The notes beneath the pieces are model-generated. The model was not told the DNA's origin. It ran no database searches and saw only the letters and a program-made list of their open reading frames with translations. A stretch of 47,552 bases of DNA from PALSA-505 sp036502085 (GTDB lineage Bacteria; Actinomycetota; Actinomycetes; Streptosporangiales; Streptosporangiaceae): the NCBI GenBank assembly GCA_036502085.1, contig DASXZD010000053.1, positions 1-47,552 of the forward strand. Reading direction: 5' to 3'. This document shows, piece by piece, positions 42,127 to 47,552 of this stretch (position 1 is the first letter of the stretch; every line of letters starts with the position of its first letter). The translations under genes were made by a program, and so were the position numbers.

Positions 42127-42132
42127 AGTATA
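42127..42132 (-). promoter_or_regulatory. -10 box of a probable leaderless vapBC promoter
   Basis: The minus-strand TATACT ends at 42127, immediately before two in-frame ATGs at 42126 and 42120. The surrounding GTGTATACTATG is partly symmetric, so the antitoxin may bind here to autoregulate. No good -35 is visible. Confidence 0.5.
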
Positions 42133-42208
42133 CACACGCGCTTGCTCGTCCGGGCCACGCCGTCCCACGCGCGGGAATGCGGGCGGGCGGCGGGGCCTTG
42201 TCTGCTGC

Positions 42209-43228
42209 ATGAGTGACGTGGACGGGGTGCTGCCGCTGGCCGTGCTGGATTTCGTGGGAATTGAGTACGGGGAGAGCGCCGCCGCGTCGGTGGCCGGCGC
42301 CGTGGGCATCGCCCAGGCGGTCGAGGCGGCGGGCTACCGGCGCTACTGGGTGTCTGAGCATCACAACATGACCAGCCTGGCCTGCAGCGCCCCGGAACTG
42401 CTGACCGCGCACGTCGGCGCGCACACGTCGCGGATCCGGGTCGGCGCGGCCGGGATCATGCTGCCCAATCACGCCGCGCTCAAGGTCGCGGAGACGTTCC
42501 GGACCCTGCTGGCCATGTACCCCGGCCGCATCGACCTCGCGCTCGGCCGGGCGCCGGGCACCGACCCGCTGACCGCCCACGTGCTGCGCCGCGGGATGGT
42601 CACCGACCCGGGCGCGGAGTTCCCCGGCCAGGTCGGCGAGCTGCTGGCCTTCCTCGGGGACGGCTTCCCGGCCGGCCACCCGTACGCGCCGCTCGTCGCC
42701 GCCCCGCTGGTCGACGAGCGGCCCGAGATTTTCGTGCTCGGCTCGAGCGAGTACGGGCCGAAGTTTGCCGCGGTCAACGGGATGAGCGCCGTGTTCGCCC
42801 ACCACATGAGCCCGGACCTGGCGTTCGAGGCCCTGCGCGGCTACCGGCGCGAGTTCACCGCGCAGACGCCCGACGCGGTCCCGTACTCAGCCATGTCGGT
42901 CCTGGCCTTCGCCAGCGACGACGACGAGGCCGTGGCCGAGTTCGAGGCGGCCTGGACGCTGACCATGCGCAACATCCGCCGCGGGGTCCGCGAGCCGCTG
43001 CGGCCCGAGGAGGTCACCGAGTTCGCCCGCTCGCCGGAGTTCCGGGCCGGCCGCCGCGACGGCGGCCGGATGGTCACCGGCGCCCCGAAGGCCGTCGCCG
43101 AGCGCCTCCTGGAGATGCGCCAGGCGGCCGAGGCGGACGAGATCGTCGTCGTCACCCCCAGCCTCGACCGGGCCCGCCGCACCGGCAGCTTCGCGGCGAT
43201 CGCCGACGCCTGGCGCACCGCGGCCTGA
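42209..43228 (+). CDS. LLM-class flavin-dependent monooxygenase-like protein
   Basis: A 339-residue luciferase-like oxidoreductase of the MsnO8/YhbW-type group. It carries LPLAVLDFVGIEYGESAAASVAGAVGIAQAVEAAGYRRYWVSEHHNM, RVGAAGIMLPNHAALKVAETFRTLLAMYPGRIDLALGRAPGTD and FVLGSSEYGPKFAAVNGM, all conserved in that group. The ATG at 42209 starts right at the domain; upstream coding-like sequence in the same frame is antisense to vapB. The substrate is unknown. No strong ribosome site is visible. Confidence 0.9.
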   Translation: MSDVDGVLPLAVLDFVGIEYGESAAASVAGAVGIAQAVEAAGYRRYWVSEHHNMTSLACSAPELLTAHVGAHTSRIRVGAAGIMLPNHAALKVAETFRTLLAMYPGRIDLALGRAPGTDPLTAHVLRRGMVTDPGAEFPGQVGELLAFLGDGFPAGHPYAPLVAAPLVDERPEIFVLGSSEYGPKFAAVNGMSAVFAHHMSPDLAFEALRGYRREFTAQTPDAVPYSAMSVLAFASDDDEAVAEFEAAWTLTMRNIRRGVREPLRPEEVTEFARSPEFRAGRRDGGRMVTGAPKAVAERLLEMRQAAEADEIVVVTPSLDRARRTGSFAAIADAWRTAA

Positions 43229-43258
43229 CCTTCCCGGCGAAACGGGGCCGCCCCCGGC

Positions 43259-44227
43259 TCAGCCGTCCCCCTGCGCGATCACGCCCGTCTTGAGCCCGAT
43301 GGTGACCGGCTCGACGTAGACCGGCTGCACGGTGGCGGCGGCGGGCAGTTCCTCGTGGACCCGCATCTTCAGCGGCTCGGTGGCCATGTCGATGAACACC
43401 GGGTACAGGTCGTCGTGGTGGCAGGGCACGACGACCTTGGGCTGGTAGGTCTGCACCAGCGGCATCGTCGCCTCCCTGAGCTGGCGGCGGACCAGCGGCC
43501 GGCCGACGAAGCCCACGATCGCGAGGTCGCAGCCGGGGCTGGCGGCGAAGAACGCGCGCTCCTCGTCGCTGACCGGCCCGCCGCTGTCGCGGTACACGAT
43601 CCGGTACCCGCCGATGTCGATGACCAGGCACATGGTGCCCTCGGTCATGACCTCCGGCGCCATGCTGCCGCGGTCGCGGACGGCCGCGGCGTGCGCCTCC
43701 TCGGCCGCGCTGACCGGCGGCCGGTCGCGCTCCCACACCTGGCGCGCCTCGATCAGGGCCTTGAGGCTGACCTGCTGCTCGGGATGCCCGAGCTCGGCGT
43801 GGAAGCCGTGGATCACGCGCAGCGTGAACTCGGGGAACTCCAGCACGTCGCCCTCGCCGCGACCGGTCACCGTCGTGATCTGCCCGGCGCTGACGCCGTC
43901 GCGGGTCAGCACGTCGGCGCCGAGCGGGTGGATCACCACTTGCGCCCCGGTCTGGCGGGCGACCTGCGCCGCGTCCGACATATGGTCGTAGTGCGGGTGC
44001 CCGATCAGGACGGCGTCGGCCCGGACCACCTCGTCGGGCGCGAAGCCCAGGCCGCGCATCCGCGGGCCGCGATCGTAGAACGTGTCGAGCAGGACGATTC
44101 GGTCGCGGAAGTTCAGCTCGTAGTTGGACGTCCCGTACCAGCGCAGGGTGAGGGCGTCGGGGTCCGGGCTGGCCGGCCCGCCCAGCATCGCCGGGCGCCG
44201 GTAGCCAAGGACGGTATCGGTGTTCAT
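43259..44227 (-). CDS. Metallo-beta-lactamase-fold hydrolase, UlaG-like
   Basis: A 322-residue MBL-fold enzyme. The metal motif is IGHPHYDHM (His77, His79, Asp81, His82), and further ligands are likely His143 (IHGFHAE) and the PCHHDDLYPVF histidines near the C-terminus. LRWYGTSNYELNFRDRIVLLDTFYDRG is the usual opening of UlaG-type hydrolases that open lactones or phosphoesters. GGGAGG lies nine bases before ATG 44227. The substrate is not known, and the gene is not in an evident operon. Confidence 0.87.
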   Translation of the reverse strand: MNTDTVLGYRRPAMLGGPASPDPDALTLRWYGTSNYELNFRDRIVLLDTFYDRGPRMRGLGFAPDEVVRADAVLIGHPHYDHMSDAAQVARQTGAQVVIHPLGADVLTRDGVSAGQITTVTGRGEGDVLEFPEFTLRVIHGFHAELGHPEQQVSLKALIEARQVWERDRPPVSAAEEAHAAAVRDRGSMAPEVMTEGTMCLVIDIGGYRIVYRDSGGPVSDEERAFFAASPGCDLAIVGFVGRPLVRRQLREATMPLVQTYQPKVVVPCHHDDLYPVFIDMATEPLKMRVHEELPAAATVQPVYVEPVTIGLKTGVIAQGDG

Positions 44228-44445
44228 CGCGGGCGGCCTCCCGGGTCTCGTAGCTCGGCGACGACCTGCGTCCCTCCTGGTCGCCCCTCTCTCGATCTTC
44301 GCCGAGGGGGCGCGCCAGCGGAAGGGGCGCCCCGGCGCCTGCGTAACCGCGCCGGCCAGGAGATAGGGTCCCGATCAGGCCGGAGACCCGGGGGAAAGGG
44401 GACCGCAGAGATGGCCCAGTGGCCCGTGAGCGCGCGGGGCCGGTC

Positions 44446-45657
44446 ATGAACACGACCGGCCTGGTTTTCACGTCGCGGCTGACCGGCCGCCAGCTGCTGG
44501 ACAGCGACGGCCTGGCGGTCGGCCGGGTCCGGGATGTCGTCATCCTGCCCACGGCCGGCGGCGAGCCGCCCTGGGTGCTGGGCGTCGTCGTGACGCTCCA
44601 GCGCCGCCCGATCTTCGTCAACCTGGGCCGCCTGGCCGAGATCTCGGTCAACGGCGTCTACCTCCGCGGCGGCACCGTCGACCTGCGCCGGTTCAGCCCG
44701 CGCACCGGCGAGATCCTGGCCTCGGGCCTGTACGGGCGGGCGGCCGGAGAGGGGGCCGTGGTGCTGGACGTCGGCATCACCCGCTCGGAGAGCCGCCGGG
44801 GCGGCTGGGAGGTGTCCGGCCTGGCGGTCGGCCCGGCCCGCGGACTGCGCCACCACACCACCACCGTGGTGCCCTGGGACCAGCACCCCGAGCTGTTCAA
44901 GTCCGGCGAGCTGGCTGACCAGCTGGCTTCGCTGCGGGAGATGCACCCGACCGACCTGGCCGACGCGGTGGCGGTCATGCCGCCGACCCGGCGTGACCAG
45001 CTGGCCGCCGCGCTCCAGGACGAGGAGCTGGCCGACCTGCTGGAGGAACTGCCCGAGGCGGATCAGATCCGGCTGCTGGCGGGCCTGGGGCTGGAGCGGA
45101 CGGCCGACGTCGTCGAGGAGATGGAGCCCGACGACGCCGCCGACCTGCTCGCCGAGATGCCCGACGAGCAGCGGGAACGGCTGCTGGCCGCGATGGAGAA
45201 GGTCCAGGCCGCGGACCTGCGGCGGCTGCTGCGCTACGACGCCACCACGGCCGGCGGCCTGATGACGTCCCAGCCGCTGATCGTCGCCCCGGACGCGCCC
45301 GTGGCCGAGGTGCTGGCCCGGATCCGGGAGCCGGAGACGGCCGTGACCGCGGCCGCGCAGGTCTACGTGTGCGAGCCGCCCTCGAACACGCCGACCGGCC
45401 GTTACCTGGGCACCTGCGGGTTCCAGCGGCTGCTGCGCCAGCCGCCGTCGCTCAGCGTGGGGGAGTGCATCGAGGAGAGCACGTTCGTCCGGCCCGACCT
45501 GCCCGAGCAGGAGGTGGCCCGCCGGATGGCGGCCTACAACCTGATCGGCGTCGCGGTCTGCGACGAGGACGGCCGGCTGCTCGGCGCCATCACGGTGGAC
45601 GACGTGCTGGACCGGCTGCTGCCCACCGACTGGCGGCACCACAAGGAGGCTGAATGA
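44446..45657 (+). CDS. MgtE N-domain and CBS-domain protein without transport domain
   Basis: A 403-residue soluble protein. The N-terminal part (about 1-150) resembles PRC-barrel repeats (GRQLLDSDGLAVGRVRDVVILP). Then comes the MgtE intracellular N domain (about 160-265, HPTDLADAVAVMPPTRRDQLAAALQDEELADLLEELPEADQIRLL), then two CBS motifs (about 270-400, GGLMTSQPLIVAPDAPVAEVL and EEVARRMAAYNLIGVAVCDEDGRLLGAITVDDVLDRLL). The membrane channel of MgtE is absent, a form common in actinobacteria. It overlaps the DUF1003 gene by ATGA. A role as a cytoplasmic Mg2+ or nucleotide sensor is inferred. Confidence 0.88.
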   Translation: MNTTGLVFTSRLTGRQLLDSDGLAVGRVRDVVILPTAGGEPPWVLGVVVTLQRRPIFVNLGRLAEISVNGVYLRGGTVDLRRFSPRTGEILASGLYGRAAGEGAVVLDVGITRSESRRGGWEVSGLAVGPARGLRHHTTTVVPWDQHPELFKSGELADQLASLREMHPTDLADAVAVMPPTRRDQLAAALQDEELADLLEELPEADQIRLLAGLGLERTADVVEEMEPDDAADLLAEMPDEQRERLLAAMEKVQAADLRRLLRYDATTAGGLMTSQPLIVAPDAPVAEVLARIREPETAVTAAAQVYVCEPPSNTPTGRYLGTCGFQRLLRQPPSLSVGECIEESTFVRPDLPEQEVARRMAAYNLIGVAVCDEDGRLLGAITVDDVLDRLLPTDWRHHKEAE

Positions 45658-46181
45658 GGATGTCGCAATTGTCTCCGCGGCTGCTGGCCGACCGGGGGGA
45701 CCTGTCCGCCCCGCGCGGGACCACGCCCCGGATGACCGGCCGCTATGACGCGGACGCGTTCGGCCGGATCTCGGAGACCATCGCCCGGTTCCTGGGCACC
45801 GGCCGGTTCCTGGTCGGGCAATCGGTGCTGGTCGTCTTCTGGATCGGATTCAACACCTTCGGGCTGGTGCACCACTGGGACCCGTACCCGTTCATCCTGC
45901 TCAACCTGGCCTTCTCCACTCAGGCCGCCTACGCCGCGCCGCTCATCCTGCTGGCCCAGAACCGGCAGGACGACCGGGACCGGGCCAGCGTCGAGCGGGA
46001 CCGGGTGGTCGCGGCCCGCACCCAGTCCGACACCGAATTCCTGGCCCGCGAGCTGGCCGCGGTGCGGCTGGCCCTGGCCGACGTCGTGACCATCGAGGAC
46101 CTCGGCGACCGGCTCGGCACGCTGGAAAAACTGATCACTGACCGGCTGCCGGCCGACGAGGGCGCCGGCGGCGTTTCCTGA
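45654..46181 (+). CDS. DUF1003-family membrane protein
   Basis: A 175-residue protein with two membrane helices (about 50-70, FLVGQSVLVVFWIGFNTF, and about 78-100, PFILLNLAFSTQAAYAAPLILLAQNRQDDRDR). Together these form the DUF1003 signature, including WDPYPFILLNLxxS and the NRQxxRDR motif. A helical, charged C-terminal domain follows. Function is unknown. Coupling to the MgtE-N/CBS protein suggests the two act together at the membrane, and I believe this order recurs in actinobacteria. Confidence 0.92.
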   Translation: MRMSQLSPRLLADRGDLSAPRGTTPRMTGRYDADAFGRISETIARFLGTGRFLVGQSVLVVFWIGFNTFGLVHHWDPYPFILLNLAFSTQAAYAAPLILLAQNRQDDRDRASVERDRVVAARTQSDTEFLARELAAVRLALADVVTIEDLGDRLGTLEKLITDRLPADEGAGGVS

Positions 46182-46396
46182 GCCATCCGGGCCGTTCCGG
46201 AATTTTGCCAGCGGACGTTATTTCGGGGTGCTATTTCAGGTATCCTCCTCCCGCAGGGATGGCTGCTGGCGTGGCGATCCCGATGGGCAGCACGTTGCCG
46301 GGGGAAGCGTTGACATGGGGACGGCGTCAGCTCCGCTGATGCCGTGGAGCAATACGAACCGTGGTCACGCGGGTTCTCGGCCGGAAGGCGGACCGC

Positions 46397-47359
46397 ATGG
46401 GGGAGCATTCATCCCGGCCCGATCGGCCGATGCCGGGTGAGCCCGGTGGCAGCGACTCGACGTGGTTCTTCTCTGAGCCGGAGTCGCCCGACCCGGAGCC
46501 CGAGACCCCGGAGCCCGAGACCCCGGAGCCGGCCGCTCCGGAGAAGGCGCCCCCGCAGTCGGTGACCGTGTTCCCGATGACCGGCCCGCCGATTCCGCCG
46601 CCGCCGCCGGCGCCGGCGCAATCGCATCCGCAGACGCAAGCGTCTTTCCAGCCGCCCCGCGGCCCGGCATTCCACCCGCAGACGGAGGCGTCTTTCCAGC
46701 CGCCTCCCGGCCCGGCATTCCACCCGCAGACGGAAGCGTCTTTCCAGCCGCCTCCCGGCCCCGGTTACGAGCCGCAGACGCAAGCGTCCTTCCAGCCGGA
46801 GGCCGACGCGGCCTCGCGCCCGGGCACCGACGCGGCCCGGCCGGCGCCCGGCACTGACTTCGTCCGGTACGGCCCGGGCGTCCCGATGGCGCCCGAGCCG
46901 CGGGCCGGGCTGACGGCCGAGGACATCTGGCGGACCGGCCTGGTCGCGGGCGCGGCCCCGCGGCCGAAGCCGCGCTGGCGGCGGGCCGCCGGGCCGGCGG
47001 TCACGGTGGCGCTGCTGGCCATCGCGGCAGTGATCTTGTTCCTCCGGTTCCACCACCCGGCGTTCGCCGTCACCTCCGCGGCGATCACCCAGCAGACCCG
47101 CAACGGGTGCACCGTGGACGTGACGGGCAAGATCGCGACCAGCGGCGGCGCCGGGACGGTGTCCTACCAGTGGGTGTTCCGGCCGGACTCGCGGCCGCCG
47201 CAGCCGCTGACCCAGACGGTCATCAACGGGCAGAAGGCGGTCTTCGTGACCGTCGCGGTCGAGGGCAATGGCCAGGGCAGCGCGGCGCAGTCGGTCACCC
47301 TGCAGGTCCTCGGCCCGGACCGCAAGAGCGCGGCGACCTCCGTCGTCGTCAAGTGCTGA
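46397..47359 (+). CDS. Single-pass membrane protein with Pro-rich repeats and an extracellular domain
   Basis: A 320-residue protein in three parts. The cytoplasmic region (about 1-205) is disordered, acidic and Pro-rich, with PEPETPEPET and three to four copies of a 16-residue repeat reading HPQTEASFQPPPGPAF. One membrane helix follows (about 208-230, AVTVALLAIAAVILFLRF). The outside domain (about 233-320) contains NGCTVDVTGKIATSGGAGTVSYQWVFRPDSRPPQP, an immunoglobulin-like beta pattern, and ends in Cys, which could pair with the Cys of NGCTV. AAGGCGGA lies before ATG 46397. The next gene, 16 bases on, is a Ser/Thr kinase; a substrate or sensor partnership is possible. Confidence 0.75.
   Translation: MGEHSSRPDRPMPGEPGGSDSTWFFSEPESPDPEPETPEPETPEPAAPEKAPPQSVTVFPMTGPPIPPPPPAPAQSHPQTQASFQPPRGPAFHPQTEASFQPPPGPAFHPQTEASFQPPPGPGYEPQTQASFQPEADAASRPGTDAARPAPGTDFVRYGPGVPMAPEPRAGLTAEDIWRTGLVAGAAPRPKPRWRRAAGPAVTVALLAIAAVILFLRFHHPAFAVTSAAITQQTRNGCTVDVTGKIATSGGAGTVSYQWVFRPDSRPPQPLTQTVINGQKAVFVTVAVEGNGQGSAAQSVTLQVLGPDRKSAATSVVVKC
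46625..46799 (+). repeat. 48-bp in-frame coding repeats
   Basis: Three full 48-base units start at 46625, 46673 and 46721, with a partial fourth from 46769. Each encodes (H/E)PQT(E/Q)ASFQPPxGPxx. Units 2 and 3 are nearly identical, suggesting recent expansion. Confidence 0.85.
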
Positions 47360-47375
47360 CGGCGGGCAGGGCTTA

Positions 47376-47552
47376 ATGGCTGAGTGGCAGGTGCCCGGGT
47401 ACACCGAGGTCAAGGCGTTGGGGTCGGGTGGTTTCGGGGATGTGATGCTGGCTCGTCATGATGGCACGGGGGTGCTGGTGGCGATCAAGTACCTGCGGGC
47501 GGAGCTGCTGGGCGATCCGCTGTTCGCGGGGATGTTCCGGGGTGAGGCGGAG
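47376..47552 (+). CDS. Serine/threonine protein kinase (5' part only, runs off the window)
   Basis: The first 59 codons of a Hanks-type kinase. MAEWQVPGYTEVKALG leads into the glycine loop GSGGFGDVMLARHDG, then the ATP-anchoring lysine VAIKYL and an FRGEAE helix whose Glu should form the salt bridge to that lysine. The gene continues beyond 47552. Codon use differs from the neighbours, with many T-ending codons (GGT, GAT, CAT, CGT). The gene follows the repeat-rich membrane protein after 16 bases, so co-transcription is likely. Confidence 0.88.
   Translation, partial: MAEWQVPGYTEVKALGSGGFGDVMLARHDGTGVLVAIKYLRAELLGDPLFAGMFRGEAE

Noticed and set aside
46625..46799. CRISPR-like array
   Set aside because: The repeats are contiguous, in-frame coding units without spacers.
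1..47552. tRNA (including tRNA-Sec), rRNA, integrase or complete insertion sequence
   Set aside because: Reading both strands I saw no cloverleaf-like tRNA, rRNA segment, transposase or integrase motif. A covariance-model search would be needed to be certain.

Overview
The window is very GC-rich DNA from a filamentous, soil-type actinomycete, probably outside Streptomyces but within the Streptomyces/Streptosporangiales-like groups. The phylum call rests on several features seen together: an XRE/DUF5753 regulator paired with a DUF397 gene, a large LuxR-type ATPase regulator, F420/FMN luciferase-like oxidoreductases, a DUF574-type SAM methyltransferase, an RsbW-like ATPase, an actinobacterial leuA leader peptide, and a Ser/Thr kinase at the right edge. 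I cannot name the species.

Layout. Positions 1-6100 hold a formate dehydrogenase locus. On the minus strand are fdhA, fdhB and an NrfD-type membrane subunit; divergent to them is fdhD. fdhA is read through an in-frame UGA (4561-4563) that fits a selenocysteine codon and is followed by a SECIS-like hairpin. Positions 6129-7276 hold an ECF sigma factor overlapping a candidate membrane anti-sigma factor. Positions 7296-10073 hold a sulfonate/nitrate/taurine-type ABC importer with a perfect 22-bp palindrome in its promoter region. Positions 10218-16977 hold a small lipoprotein, a sulfotransferase, a GlsB/YeaQ-like membrane protein, an ABC exporter, a crotonase-family protein, a small HTH protein and an ABC-F ATPase. 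Positions 16978-18133 are non-coding and unusually dense in palindromes and repeats. leuA follows, with a leader peptide carrying a Leu-Leu-Leu run. Next come gnd, an LLM oxidoreductase and a HIT protein, then a DapA-family gene divergent from a LysR regulator.

Positions 24921-32111 are accessory and regulatory: a 5-formyltetrahydrofolate cyclo-ligase-like protein, an RsbW-like ATPase and a LuxR-type (LAL) regulator. Divergent from the LAL gene are two tiny overlapping genes whose products both end in an aromatic/His-Gly tail (FVHG and LYHG). After them come an XRE/DUF5753 regulator, a decayed copy of that regulator, and DUF397. Positions 32260-39902 form a sugar-utilisation cluster: a LacI repressor divergent from a GH127 beta-L-arabinofuranosidase-like enzyme, an ABC sugar importer (binding protein and two permeases) and a zinc dehydrogenase. 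A SAM methyltransferase overlaps the last gene. The remainder holds a dienelactone hydrolase, a VapBC-type toxin-antitoxin pair, an LLM monooxygenase, an MBL-fold hydrolase, an MgtE-N/CBS protein with DUF1003, a repeat-rich single-pass membrane protein and the start of a Ser/Thr kinase.

How the genes work together. FdhA, FdhB and the NrfD subunit would form a membrane-bound formate-oxidising complex feeding electrons to quinone, with FdhD supplying sulfur to its Mo/W cofactor. The LacI-to-dehydrogenase block would import an arabinofuranose-containing glycan and degrade it inside the cell. The most novel-looking items are the paired HG-tailed mini-proteins next to the LAL regulator and the palindrome-rich gap upstream of the ABC-F gene.
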